A DNA stretch of 64,000 nucleotides from Methylobacteriaceae bacterium (GTDB lineage: Bacteria > Pseudomonadota > Alphaproteobacteria > Rhizobiales > Beijerinckiaceae). Below the pieces are notes generated by a model. That model had not been told where the DNA came from. It saw nothing but the letters and a program-made list of their open reading frames with translations, and did no database searches. A program made the translations under genes and the position numbers. Every line of letters begins with the position of its first letter. Positions within the stretch are counted from its first letter, which is position 1. Location: assembly GCA_020638135.1 (NCBI GenBank), contig JACKJE010000009.1:1-64000 (forward strand), read 5' to 3'. Shown here in pieces: positions 36,670 to 45,522 of this stretch.

Positions 36670-37137
36670 GTGTTTGGCGCTGCGGCCCTTCGCAAATCCT
36701 GCCGTTCGCTTTCCGCGGCCGCGGCGAGGCGATGCGCCCGCATTCATGCCTCTGCCTTCGCAAAGCCTTGGTCCGTTTCCGAATTTGAAAGCCTTCTGAC
36801 GAGCCCTTCTGTCGTCGCGGACGGCGTCGGCGAGGCCTCAGACTTTCAGGGTTTCGTGCTCTCGCGCGTTGCCGCCGACGAGGCGGAAATCCTCACGATC
36901 GCGGTAGAGCCGGCCGCCCGCGCCAGTGGGCTGGCGACGGCGCTGCTGAGCCACCATCTGTCGCGCCTGGCGAGGGCCGGCGCGGCGGGTGTGTTCCTGG
37001 AAGTCGACGAAACCAACCTGCCGGCGCTGGCGCTCTATCGGCGATTTGGCTTCCGGCAGGTCGGTCGCCGCTCGGCCTATTACGCCAAAGCCGATGGCTC
37101 CAAAGCCAACGCTCTCATCCTTAAGCTGGATCTCTAG
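36670..37137 (+). CDS. rimI: Ribosomal-protein-alanine N-acetyltransferase (RimI-like GNAT)
   Basis: A 155-residue GNAT-fold acetyltransferase with ASAFAKPWSVSEFESLL, the acetyl-CoA loop TIAVEPAARASGLATALL, and FLEVDETNLPALALYRRFGF with the RRSAYY segment, all as in RimI. RimI acetylates the N-terminus of ribosomal protein S18. The arginine-glycine part of the acetyl-CoA loop (usually QxxGxG/A) reads RASGLA here. GTG 36670 follows the tsaB stop with no gap. Other N-terminal acetyltransferase targets are possible. Confidence 0.87.
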   Translation: MFGAAALRKSCRSLSAAAARRCARIHASAFAKPWSVSEFESLLTSPSVVADGVGEASDFQGFVLSRVAADEAEILTIAVEPAARASGLATALLSHHLSRLARAGAAGVFLEVDETNLPALALYRRFGFRQVGRRSAYYAKADGSKANALILKLDL

Positions 37138-37182
37138 CATGACCGTCGCGCAATCGTCTTGTGACGCGGGCAAGACCGACCC

Positions 37183-38019
37183 ATGGCCACGCTGCGACTC
37201 ATTTCCATCGGCATTCTGATCGCCCTGGCGCTCGCCCTCGGCCTTGCGCTGGCGTCGACGCCCGAACGCGCGACGCGGCGGGCCAAGCAATGGTTCCGAA
37301 AGGGCTTTTGCCGGCTGGCCTGCAAGGCGCTCGGCATCGACGTCGAGGCGGACGGAACTATTCCCGACGACGGTCCTATCCTGCTGGTTGCAAATCATAT
37401 TTCCTGGACTGATGTGCTGGCGCTCGGAAGCCGGAAGGACATCGTGTTTCTGGCGCGGCACGATCTCGCCACTTGGCCGGTTCTCGGCGCTCTGGCGCGC
37501 GCCTACGGTACGCTATTCGTCGAGCGCGGGCGGAAACGGCAAATACCGGAGGTTAACCGGCAAATGGCCCTGTCGATGGAGCGCCGGCAGATCGTCGCGC
37601 TGTTTCCCGAGGCGACGACCGGAGACGGCACCCGCCTGCGGACGTTCAATTCCTCGCATTTCGCGGCGGCGCGCGATCTCCTGCTCCGGCGGCCGGAAAT
37701 TACGGTTGTCCATGTCATGCCGGTCGTGATCGCCTACACCCGCGGCGGCGGACTGCCGCTTGGCCGGGCCGGGCGAGCCTGCGTCGCCTGGTATGGCGAC
37801 ACGGATTTCGCCCCGCATCTGATCGACCTCGTGCATGGCGGCCGCACAAAATGCAGAATCCGGTTTCTTCCATCGATCCGGTTCGATCGGGCGACGGACC
37901 GAAAGGTCGTTACGCGCGAAGCCGCCGCAGCAATCCGCGCGGCGTTTCGTGTTGAAATCATGGAGCGAGTCCGGGAGGACCGATCGGCTTATGTTCTTTC
38001 CGGCCGCCAGGTCGTATAA
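37183..38019 (+). CDS. 1-acyl-sn-glycerol-3-phosphate acyltransferase family (PlsC-like)
   Basis: A 278-residue membrane-associated lysophospholipid acyltransferase. It has an N-terminal hydrophobic segment (LISIGILIALALALGLALA), the catalytic HX4D motif in VANHISWTDVLAL near 73, the GTLFVERGRKR region and the substrate-binding FPEATTGDG. These match PlsC/PlsC-like enzymes that acylate lysophosphatidate or related lipids such as ornithine lipids (OlsA type). It lies 45 bases after rimI and 51 before miaB in the same direction. Confidence 0.88.
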   Translation: MATLRLISIGILIALALALGLALASTPERATRRAKQWFRKGFCRLACKALGIDVEADGTIPDDGPILLVANHISWTDVLALGSRKDIVFLARHDLATWPVLGALARAYGTLFVERGRKRQIPEVNRQMALSMERRQIVALFPEATTGDGTRLRTFNSSHFAAARDLLLRRPEITVVHVMPVVIAYTRGGGLPLGRAGRACVAWYGDTDFAPHLIDLVHGGRTKCRIRFLPSIRFDRATDRKVVTREAAAAIRAAFRVEIMERVREDRSAYVLSGRQVV

Positions 38020-38070
38020 GCGACCTCAGCATGCCCGGATCGGGCGACGTTACACGAGGACCGGAAAGGC

Positions 38071-39450
38071 GTGAGCAAGGGGTCAAAGGCGGCGGGAGGC
38101 GGCTACGTCAAGTCCTACGGCTGCCAGATGAACGTCTACGACTCCTCCCGGATCGCAGGACTATTGGATCGCCAGGGTCACGCTGCGGTCGACACACCGG
38201 CCGAAGCCGAGGTGATCGTCCTCAATACCTGCCACATCCGCGAAAAAGCCGCCGACAAAGTGTTTTCGGAACTCGGCCAAATCCGGCAGATCAAGCATGA
38301 GCGCGCCGAGGCGGGGCGACCGCTGCTGATCGGCGTCGCAGGATGCGTCGCGCAGGCGGAGGGCGCCGAAATCCTGCGTCGCGAAGCTTCAGTCGATTTT
38401 GTTCTTGGTCCGCAATCCTACCATCGGTTGCCCGAAGCCCTCGAAAAGGCGCGACGCGGCGAACGTCCCCTTTTCATCGACTTCGAGACAGACGAGAAAT
38501 TTCGCGATCTGCGAAGGTCCGATGGCGGTCTGGATCGCGGCAAGGTCTCCGCTTTCGTCACGATCCAGGAGGGTTGCGACAAGTTCTGCAGCTTCTGTGT
38601 CGTCCCCTATACGCGCGGCGCTGAAATTTCGCGCGCTACGCCCGACGTCGTCACGGAAGCCGAGCGACTGGCCGGAGCCGGCGTGAAGGACATCACGCTG
38701 CTTGGTCAGAATGTGAACGGCTATCGCTGGGAAGGGCGGGATGGCGTCTGGACGCTGGCGCGACTGTTCGAACGATTGTCGGCGATCGAAGGTCTCGAGA
38801 GGCTGCGCTACACTACCAGCCATCCGCTCGACATGAGCGACGATCTGATCGCCGCGCACCGCGATCTGCCGAAGGTCATGCCGTATCTGCATCTTCCGGT
38901 CCAGAGCGGTTCGGATCGCATCCTGCGCGCGATGAACCGACGGCATACGGCGCGCGACTATGTGGCGCTGATCGAGACACTTCGCGCGGCGCGTGCTGAT
39001 ATCGCGCTGTCGTCGGATTTCATCGTCGGATTTCCAGGTGAAACCGACGAGGATTTCCGCGCGACGATGCGCCTCGTAGAAGAGGTCGGGTTCGCAAGCG
39101 CCTTCTCGTTCAAATATTCGACGCGGCCCGGAACGCCTGGCGCGGAACTCGGCGACCAAATCCACGAGACCGTCAAGAAAGAGCGCCTTGCCGAATTGCA
39201 GGGTCTGCTCGACGCGCAGGCCGCGGCTTTCAACGCGAATTGCGTCGGCCGAAGTCTCGACGTTCTCTTCGAGAAGCCCGGTCGCCACGATGGGCAGATC
39301 GTCGGCCGCTCGCCTTATCTGCAGAGTGTGCAGGTGAACGGACCGAACGACCTGATAGGATCAACACGACGCTGCACCATTGAGCGGCCGGGATCTCATT
39401 CGCTTTTCGGCGCGATCGAACAAGGACAGGGCGGGGAGGCTCGCAATTGA
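38071..39450 (+). CDS. miaB: tRNA-2-methylthio-N6-dimethylallyladenosine synthase MiaB
   Basis: A radical-SAM methylthiotransferase that adds the 2-methylthio group to i6A37 of tRNA. The 459-residue protein has the N-terminal UPF0004 cluster Cys in VKSYGCQMNVYDS, NTCHIREKAADKV and AGCVAQAEG, the radical-SAM CDKFCSFCVVPYTRG, and a TRAM-like C-terminus. GTG 38071 starts it. Its stop overlaps the start of phoH, beginning the conserved miaB-phoH-ybeY-corC-lnt run. Confidence 0.96.
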   Translation: MSKGSKAAGGGYVKSYGCQMNVYDSSRIAGLLDRQGHAAVDTPAEAEVIVLNTCHIREKAADKVFSELGQIRQIKHERAEAGRPLLIGVAGCVAQAEGAEILRREASVDFVLGPQSYHRLPEALEKARRGERPLFIDFETDEKFRDLRRSDGGLDRGKVSAFVTIQEGCDKFCSFCVVPYTRGAEISRATPDVVTEAERLAGAGVKDITLLGQNVNGYRWEGRDGVWTLARLFERLSAIEGLERLRYTTSHPLDMSDDLIAAHRDLPKVMPYLHLPVQSGSDRILRAMNRRHTARDYVALIETLRAARADIALSSDFIVGFPGETDEDFRATMRLVEEVGFASAFSFKYSTRPGTPGAELGDQIHETVKKERLAELQGLLDAQAAAFNANCVGRSLDVLFEKPGRHDGQIVGRSPYLQSVQVNGPNDLIGSTRRCTIERPGSHSLFGAIEQGQGGEARN

Positions 39451-40499
39451 ACGGGCGGAGCGGCGCGGGACAGCGCGGGGACTTCGAACCCTTGAGCGCC
39501 AAGGGCGACACAGAGATCACGCTGACATTCGGCGACAATCGTCACGCCTCGACCGTGTTCGGCCAATACGACCACAATCTCGCGAAGATTGAACGGCGGC
39601 TGGGGATCGTCGCGGCCGCAAACGGCAATCACGTGACGCTGAAAGGCGGGGTCTCCAGCGTTGATCAGGCGCGCCGAACGCTCGAACGGCTCTATTCGCG
39701 CGCTGCGGCCGGAAACGCAATCTCGCTCGGCGAAGTCGACGGCGCGCTAGAGGAAACCCTGCTGCAGGGTTCGCTCTTTCCAGACGACGCGGATGTCGAA
39801 CCACACGGCTTCGAGGAAATTCGTACTCGAAAGCGCCCGAGCGTGCGCGCGCGAAACAATGCGCAGAGCGTCTATCTGCGCGCCCTCAAGAAATTCGAAC
39901 TGGTATTCGCCGAGGGACCGGCCGGCACAGGCAAGACCTGGCTTGCGGTCGGCCATGCCGTGTCGCTGCTCGAGCAAGGCGTCGTCGAGCGGATCGTCCT
40001 GTCGCGGCCGGCGGTCGAAGCCGGTGAACGCCTGGGTTTCCTGCCGGGCGACATGCGCGAGAAGGTCGATCCCTATCTGCGGCCGATCTACGACGCCCTT
40101 CATGATTTCATGGACGCGCGAATGGTCGAGCGCGGCATGCAGACTGGCATGATCGAGGTTGCGCCTTTGGCCTTTATGCGTGGCAGAACGTTGAGCAACG
40201 CCTGCGTGTTGCTTGACGAAGCCCAGAACGCGACAACCATGCAGATGAAGATGTTCTTGACACGGCTCGGCGAGGGGTCGCGCATGATCGTGAACGGCGA
40301 CCCATCGCAGACCGATCTGCCGACCGGACAGCGTTCAGGATTGAACCAGGCCGTGCAGTTGCTTCGTCAGATCGAAGGCGTCGGCCACGTGAAATTCCTC
40401 GAAGGCGACGTGGTCCGACACGATCTCGTGCGGCGAATCGTCGACGCTTATGGGAAAGCGGAACGCGATCCGGCGATGTTTCCTGCAGAACGCAAATGA
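39447..40499 (+). CDS. PhoH family ATPase (PhoH-like protein)
   Basis: A 350-residue protein with a KH-like N-terminal region and a PhoH ATPase domain: Walker A FAEGPAGTGKTWLAVGHA near 155, VLSRPAVEAGERLGFLPGD, and Walker B ACVLLDEAQNATTMQMKMFL, then GDPSQTDLP. PhoH proteins are RNA-helicase-like or RNase-associated ATPases and usually sit beside ybeY, as here. The TTG at 39447 overlaps the miaB stop; no ATG or GTG precedes the conserved region closely, so the start is uncertain by a few residues. It overlaps ybeY by four bases. Confidence 0.92.
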   Translation: MNGRSGAGQRGDFEPLSAKGDTEITLTFGDNRHASTVFGQYDHNLAKIERRLGIVAAANGNHVTLKGGVSSVDQARRTLERLYSRAAAGNAISLGEVDGALEETLLQGSLFPDDADVEPHGFEEIRTRKRPSVRARNNAQSVYLRALKKFELVFAEGPAGTGKTWLAVGHAVSLLEQGVVERIVLSRPAVEAGERLGFLPGDMREKVDPYLRPIYDALHDFMDARMVERGMQTGMIEVAPLAFMRGRTLSNACVLLDEAQNATTMQMKMFLTRLGEGSRMIVNGDPSQTDLPTGQRSGLNQAVQLLRQIEGVGHVKFLEGDVVRHDLVRRIVDAYGKAERDPAMFPAERK

Positions 40500-40975
40500 G
40501 CGCGCAAACAGATATCGTCGTTTCTTCCCCGCTCTGGTCGCAGCCGGAGGCGGAGGAAGTCATCCGACGAGCTATCGCGGCGACGGAGGCGCTTTTCGAG
40601 CCGACCGACGCCGAAGTCAGCATTCTCTTGTGTGATGACGCCGAGATTCGTCGCCTGAACGGGCAATGGCGTGGCAAGGATTCCGCCACGAATGTCCTTT
40701 CATTCCCGTCCGCTTCGTCTACCGCGCAGGACCATCTCGGCGATATAGCCATTGCATACGAAACAGTGTCGCGTGAGGCGACCGATGAAGGAAAGCTGTT
40801 TGCGCATCATCTCGCGCATCTGACTGTCCACGGGTATCTCCATCTTCTTGGATTCGATCACGAGGCAGACGATGACGCGGAAGAAATGGAAAGCCTCGAA
40901 CAAGAGATATTGGCCGGGCTCGGCATAGCCGACCCTTACGAGGCCGAACACGGAGCAAAGCGGGCCGCCCGATGA
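40496..40975 (+). CDS. ybeY: Endoribonuclease YbeY (16S rRNA maturation)
   Basis: A zinc-dependent endoribonuclease for 16S rRNA 3'-end maturation and 70S ribosome quality control. The 159-residue product has NVLSFPS and the zinc motif HLTVHGYLHLLGFDHEADD, with three metal-binding His, near residues 112-125. Its start overlaps the phoH stop (ATGA) and its stop overlaps the corC-like start (ATGA), so the three genes are coupled. Confidence 0.96.
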   Translation: MSAQTDIVVSSPLWSQPEAEEVIRRAIAATEALFEPTDAEVSILLCDDAEIRRLNGQWRGKDSATNVLSFPSASSTAQDHLGDIAIAYETVSREATDEGKLFAHHLAHLTVHGYLHLLGFDHEADDDAEEMESLEQEILAGLGIADPYEAEHGAKRAAR

Positions 40976-42027
40976 GCGACGCCAGACGCGACAACGACTC
41001 GCATCCGGGGCGCACGACGCTGCTGGATCGTATGCGAAATCTTCTCGGCCTCTCGCCCGCCTCACTGCGCGACGACATCGAAGATGCGCTGGAGCAGCCG
41101 CAGAATTCGGACGATTTCTCGCCCCAGGAACGCGTCATCCTTCGCAACGTCCTCGAACTGCACGAGCATCGCGTTCGCGACATCATGATTCCAAGGGCCG
41201 ACATCGTCGCGGTCGCGATCACGGCGACACTCGCTGAAGTACTGACGGTGTTTCGCACCGCCGGTCATTCTCGTCTGCCGGTTCACGGCGAAACGCTCGA
41301 CGACCCGCGTGGCATGATCCACATCCGTGATTTCGTCGACTATCTTGCCGGCGCGGTCGAACTGGGAATGCGGCGGCGCAAGCGTCCGACGACGGAAGGA
41401 ACGATTGTTTCACCTGAGACCGAATTCGAGTCGCTCGACAAGCGAAGCCAAAGGCTGGCCGCTGTCGGCGCGCTTGATCTGTCGACGCAGTTGACACATT
41501 CGAGCGTCATCCGGCCGGTGCTCTTCGTGCCGCCGTCGATGCCGGCGCTGGATCTTCTGGTCAAGATGCAGGCGAGCCGGACTCACATGGCCCTGGTGAT
41601 CGACGAATATGGCGGGACGGATGGCCTCGTCTCGATCGAAGACGTGGTCGAAATGATCGTCGGCGATATCGAAGACGAGCATGATTACGAAGAAGAGCCT
41701 CGGGTCGAGCAGATCGCGGATAAGGAATTCCTGGTTGACGCGCGCGCGGATCCTGCCGTCGTGTCCGAGCGGACCGGGATCGACGTTACGGCGATGGCCG
41801 AATCTGACGACGTGGATACGATCGGCGGTCTGATCGCATCCGCAGCGGGACGAGTTCCCGCTCGCGGCGAGATCATCCGCCTGGCCGACCAGGGATTGGA
41901 ATTCGAGATCGTGGACGCGGACCCACGACGGATCACACGTGTTCGTATACGCTTGATCGAGCCCGATTCGAACGACCCGGCGGAATCGGCCCGCCTTCGA
42001 GACCCAGGACAAGGCCCGGCGCAATGA
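40972..42027 (+). CDS. corC: CBS-domain hemolysin-like protein (CorC/TlyC)
   Basis: A 351-residue cytoplasmic protein with two CBS domains (about 80-140 and 150-210) and a C-terminal CorC_HlyC domain. HRVRDIMIPRADIVAV, HSRLPVHGETLDDPRGMIHI and ALVIDEYGGTDGLVSIEDVVE are family signatures. It lacks the membrane DUF21 part of larger relatives. It is associated with Mg2+/Co2+ efflux or binding of adenosine nucleotides; the exact role is unsettled. It precedes lnt in the conserved order. Confidence 0.92.
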   Translation: MSDARRDNDSHPGRTTLLDRMRNLLGLSPASLRDDIEDALEQPQNSDDFSPQERVILRNVLELHEHRVRDIMIPRADIVAVAITATLAEVLTVFRTAGHSRLPVHGETLDDPRGMIHIRDFVDYLAGAVELGMRRRKRPTTEGTIVSPETEFESLDKRSQRLAAVGALDLSTQLTHSSVIRPVLFVPPSMPALDLLVKMQASRTHMALVIDEYGGTDGLVSIEDVVEMIVGDIEDEHDYEEEPRVEQIADKEFLVDARADPAVVSERTGIDVTAMAESDDVDTIGGLIASAAGRVPARGEIIRLADQGLEFEIVDADPRRITRVRIRLIEPDSNDPAESARLRDPGQGPAQ

Positions 42028-42105
42028 CGCCACGCTCCAATTGGCCTCCGCGGGAAGCGCGATGCCGCGGCGCCGAACCCGCCGGGCCGCGGGCGTTTGC
42101 GTGAC

Positions 42106-43716
42106 ATGAACCGTCTGGCGCATTTCGTGATGCTTGCCGACGGTTGGCGTCGCTACGCGATAGCATTCGCGGCTGGCGCTATTGGCGCCCTCGCTATGCC
42201 GCCGGTCGGGTTTGTTCCCGCGCTGCTCGTGACGATGTCGGTCGCGGTCTGGTTGCTGGACGGGTGCGGCGCGAAAGGCGGGCAGGGGCTTCAACGCATC
42301 CGGTATCGGTCGGCGGCTGTGGCCGGCTGGTTTCTGGGTTTCGGCTATTTCGTCGCCGGCCTGTATTGGCTCGGCGCGGCCTTTCTCGTGGAACCCGATC
42401 GGTTCGCCTGGGCGCTGCCGCTCGGCGTTCTCGGCCTTCCGGCCATCCTCGCATTCTTTCCGGCCATCGGCTTCGCCATAGCGCTCGTTTTCTGGAGCGC
42501 GAGCGCTGCCCGGGTCATGGCATTGGCCTTCGGCCTCGGACTTGCGGAGCTCTCCCGGGGTTATCTTTTCACGGGCTTTCCCTGGAACGAGTTCGGGATG
42601 GCGTTCGGGCAATATCCCGTCCTCGCCCAGAGCGCTTCGATTGTCGGTCTGTATGGACTGACGCCCGTTGTCATCGCGATCTTCGCGGCTCCAGCGATGT
42701 TGACGGACGTGGCGGCGCCGAGCCGGCGCTTTGCGCCCCTCGTAATTGCTGGTCTCGGCCTCCTGACTATCGTCGGTTACGGCGCGCTGCGGCTCGATAG
42801 CGCCGCCGTGCAGATGACGCCAAACGTCAGGCTGCGGATCATGCAGCCGAACCTCCCGCAAGACGCCAAGTTCCGGCCTGCGGCCGGCCCGGAAATCCTC
42901 AAGCGCTATCTCGACCTCTCGGACCGATCCACGTCGCCTTCCGTGGCCGGGCTGGTCAACGTCACCCACCTCATCTGGCCGGAATCGGCGTTTCCCTTTG
43001 TGCTCAGCCGTGAGCCACAGGCGCTGAACATGATCGCGGCGACGCTCGGCAATCATACGATCCTGCTGACGGGCGCAATTCGCATGGATGCGGGTTCGTC
43101 GACGAACGGACGGGCCTACAATTCCCTGTTGGCTGTCGATGGAACCGGCTCGATCATCGACAGCGCGGACAAGGTCCATCTGGTGCCCTTCGGCGAGTAT
43201 CTGCCGGCCTCGCGCTTCCTCCGGGCAATCGGTCTGCGGCAGTTCATCGCCCTGCCGGGCGGCTTCACAGCGGGCGCGGCCCGAAGGCTGATGAGCGTCC
43301 CCGGGCTTCCGCCCTTCCAGCCGCTCATCTGCTACGAAGCCATATTCCCCGGAGAAGTAACCCCGAACATCCGGTCGGACCGTGAGGAGCGACGACCAGC
43401 TTTCCTGCTCAACGTCACCAATGACGGATGGTTCGGACTAACGTCGGGGCCTTATCAGCATCTCGCTCAAGCGCGCTTGCGTTCGGTCGAAGAGGGGCTT
43501 CCGCTGGTGCGCGCGGCGAATACGGGAATCTCTGCGGTCGTCGACCCCTACGGCCGCATGATCAAAGAAATACCGCTCGGCGTCGCGGGCATACTCGATA
43601 GCGCGCTGCCGAAACCGATCGCTCCGACTTTGTTCAGCCGACATCCGATCGCACCGGTCGCAGCGATTTATTTCGTCTTCTTTCTTGTGTCACTTGCCGG
43701 ACGTCGCAGGATGTGA
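42106..43716 (+). CDS. lnt: Apolipoprotein N-acyltransferase
   Basis: Adds the third acyl chain to lipoproteins in the inner membrane. The 536-residue protein has about seven hydrophobic segments in the first 240 residues, then a nitrilase domain with the catalytic Glu in LIWPESAFPF, Lys in ADKVHLVPFGEYLP and Cys in PLICYEAIFPGE, and ends in one more membrane helix. ATG 42106 is used; a TTG three codons earlier is possible. The S. meliloti homologue is known as actA, needed for acid tolerance, and is linked to a phrR-like gene as here. Confidence 0.94.
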   Translation: MNRLAHFVMLADGWRRYAIAFAAGAIGALAMPPVGFVPALLVTMSVAVWLLDGCGAKGGQGLQRIRYRSAAVAGWFLGFGYFVAGLYWLGAAFLVEPDRFAWALPLGVLGLPAILAFFPAIGFAIALVFWSASAARVMALAFGLGLAELSRGYLFTGFPWNEFGMAFGQYPVLAQSASIVGLYGLTPVVIAIFAAPAMLTDVAAPSRRFAPLVIAGLGLLTIVGYGALRLDSAAVQMTPNVRLRIMQPNLPQDAKFRPAAGPEILKRYLDLSDRSTSPSVAGLVNVTHLIWPESAFPFVLSREPQALNMIAATLGNHTILLTGAIRMDAGSSTNGRAYNSLLAVDGTGSIIDSADKVHLVPFGEYLPASRFLRAIGLRQFIALPGGFTAGAARRLMSVPGLPPFQPLICYEAIFPGEVTPNIRSDREERRPAFLLNVTNDGWFGLTSGPYQHLAQARLRSVEEGLPLVRAANTGISAVVDPYGRMIKEIPLGVAGILDSALPKPIAPTLFSRHPIAPVAAIYFVFFLVSLAGRRRM

Positions 43717-43784
43717 CCTTGTTCGGCTGAAATTCTGTTTGCGGCGACTATCGGCCGCCGGCCATTACGAATGGAACAGGGATT

Positions 43785-44195
43785 ATGACGGCCGAACAGC
43801 AGCTTTCCTCTATCGACACGCACGTCGGGAACAGGATCAGGCTTCGCCGCTCGTTCCTTCGCATTAGCCAGGAGAAGCTGGGCGACCACCTTGGCGTGTC
43901 ATTTCAGCAAGTTCAAAAATACGAAAAGGGCTCGAACCGCATCGGCGCCGGCCAGCTGTTTCAGATAAGCGCGTTCCTCAAGGTCGATCCCGCGTATTTC
44001 TTCGAGGGACTTCCTGCGACCAAAGGTGTGGAATCGGGATTTTCCGAGCGACAGTCCGCGCTGCCGCCAACAGGTATTGAAGACACGACCGACGGGATTG
44101 CTCTCAATCGCGCCTTCGCGCGGATCAAGAGTTCAAAACTTCGCCGGAGGCTGATTGATCTCGTGACAGCCATTGCGGATTCCGACCGCGGCTAG
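43785..44195 (+). CDS. XRE family helix-turn-helix regulator (PhrR-like)
   Basis: A 136-residue repressor with an N-terminal Cro/C1 HTH: NRIRLRRSFLRISQEKLGDH, then VSFQQVQKYEKGSNRIGAG, a motif typical of a widespread alphaproteobacterial family. The C-terminus is helical. In Sinorhizobium the acid-induced phrR lies beside the lnt homologue actA, and the same order is seen here. A perfect inverted repeat, CGTTCGT-CAAA-ACGAACG, lies just after its stop and upstream of metK, with a third half-site 24 bases further on, so it may act on the metK promoter. Confidence 0.85.
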   Translation: MTAEQQLSSIDTHVGNRIRLRRSFLRISQEKLGDHLGVSFQQVQKYEKGSNRIGAGQLFQISAFLKVDPAYFFEGLPATKGVESGFSERQSALPPTGIEDTTDGIALNRAFARIKSSKLRRRLIDLVTAIADSDRG

Positions 44196-44199
44196 GTTG

Positions 44200-44217
44200 C
44201 GTTCGTCAAAACGAACG
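44200..44217. promoter_or_regulatory. Inverted repeat in the XRE-metK gap, candidate operator
   Basis: CGTTCGT-CAAA-ACGAACG is a seven-base perfect repeat five bases after the XRE stop. A third copy, ACGAACG, occurs at 44242-44248 next to TTGACG. Together they resemble repeated half-sites of a dimeric HTH regulator over the metK promoter. No T-run follows, so it is not a normal terminator. Confidence 0.5.
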
Positions 44218-44300
44218 AAATGGGCCAAGTCGCTTGACGAAACGAACGCGGACTGTCAGAAGGCGCCAGCTTTCGGCTGCCGGGGCGGCCGCGCGACATC

Positions 44301-44306
44301 AGGAGG
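44301..44306 (+). promoter_or_regulatory. Shine-Dalgarno AGGAGG fixing the metK TTG start
   Basis: A perfect AGGAGG lies five bases before TTG 44312, where the conserved MetK N-terminus begins. It decides for the TTG over the ATG 78 bases upstream. Confidence 0.8.
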
Positions 44307-44311
44307 CTGGG

Positions 44312-45499
44312 TTGGCCCGCAAGAATTACCTGTTCACCAGCGAATCCGTTTCGGAAGGCCATCCCGACAAGGTTTGCGACCGGATTTCCGACGAAGTCGT
44401 CGATCTCTTCTTTTCCCGCGGCGCCGCCGCCGGAATCGATCCGTATCAGATCCGTGTGGCGTGCGAGACGCTGGCTACGACCAATCGGGTCGTCATTGCC
44501 GGCGAAGTTCGCGGTCCGGAAATTTCGAAGGCCGAAATCGAGGATGTCGCACGCAAGGCGATCAAGGACATCGGTTACGAGCAGGATGGCTTCCACTGGA
44601 AGAACGCCGAGGTTGAGGTGCTGCTGCATGCGCAGTCTGCCGATATCGCGCAGGGCGTCGACGCTGCCGGGAACAAGGACGAAGGCGCGGGCGACCAGGG
44701 CATCATGTTCGGCTATGCCTGCCGTGAGACGCCGGACCTGATGCCGGCGCCACTGCAATATGCGCAGAAGATTCTCCACGCGCTCGCCCAAGCCCGTCAC
44801 TCTGGCGCTGAGCCCAAGCTCGGCCCGGACGCCAAGAGCCAGGTGACCGTCCGCTATGAGGACGGAAAGCCGGTCGGCGTTTCCCAGATCGTGGTTTCGC
44901 ATCAGCATGTCGATGAAAACCTGTCATCCGGCGACGTTCGCGCAATTGTCGAACCCTTCGTTCGCAAGGCGCTGCCCGACGGCTGGATCGACGCCTCGAC
45001 CATCTGGCACATCAACCCGACTGGCAAATTCTTCATCGGCGGACCGGACGGCGACTGCGGCCTGACCGGCCGCAAGATCATCGTCGACACCTACGGCGGC
45101 GCGGCCCCGCACGGCGGCGGCGCATTCTCGGGCAAGGACCCGACCAAGGTCGACCGTTCCGCCGCCTATGCCGCGCGTTATCTCGCCAAGAACGTGGTCG
45201 CGGCCGGTCTTGCAGATCGCTGCACCCTGCAGCTCTCCTACGCCATCGGCGTGGCGGAGCCGCTGTCGATATACGCGGACCTCCATGGCACCGGCCAGGT
45301 CGACGAAGGCAAGCTGGAGCAGGTGCTGATGCAGGCGATGAAGCTGTCGCCGCGAGGCATCCGCGAGCATCTCCAGCTCAACCGTCCAATCTACGCGCGC
45401 ACATCGTCCTACGGCCATTTCGGTCGCCAGCCCGACGCCGACGGCGGCTTCTCCTGGGAGCGCACGGATCTCGCCGACAAGCTGAAGGCCTATTTCTGA
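44312..45499 (+). CDS. metK: S-adenosylmethionine synthetase
   Basis: Makes S-adenosylmethionine from methionine and ATP. The 395-residue enzyme has ARKNYLFTSESVSEGHPDKV, the ATP-binding GAGDQGIMFGYA hexapeptide region, the P-loop-like GGGAFSGKDPTKVDRSAAY and DCGLTGRKIIVDTYGG. The start is TTG with a perfect Shine-Dalgarno. I see no SAM-II or SAM/SAH riboswitch consensus in its 116-base leader, which instead has operator-like repeats. trmB, which uses SAM, follows directly, as do several SAM-dependent enzymes in the window (miaB, ubiE). Confidence 0.96.
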   Translation: MARKNYLFTSESVSEGHPDKVCDRISDEVVDLFFSRGAAAGIDPYQIRVACETLATTNRVVIAGEVRGPEISKAEIEDVARKAIKDIGYEQDGFHWKNAEVEVLLHAQSADIAQGVDAAGNKDEGAGDQGIMFGYACRETPDLMPAPLQYAQKILHALAQARHSGAEPKLGPDAKSQVTVRYEDGKPVGVSQIVVSHQHVDENLSSGDVRAIVEPFVRKALPDGWIDASTIWHINPTGKFFIGGPDGDCGLTGRKIIVDTYGGAAPHGGGAFSGKDPTKVDRSAAYAARYLAKNVVAAGLADRCTLQLSYAIGVAEPLSIYADLHGTGQVDEGKLEQVLMQAMKLSPRGIREHLQLNRPIYARTSSYGHFGRQPDADGGFSWERTDLADKLKAYF

Positions 45500-45522
45500 T
45501 AGGTCCGGGATAGATCAACCGC

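Noticed and set aside
44196..44311. A SAM-II or SAM/SAH riboswitch upstream of metK
   Set aside because: I could not find the conserved core of either class; only operator-like repeats are present.
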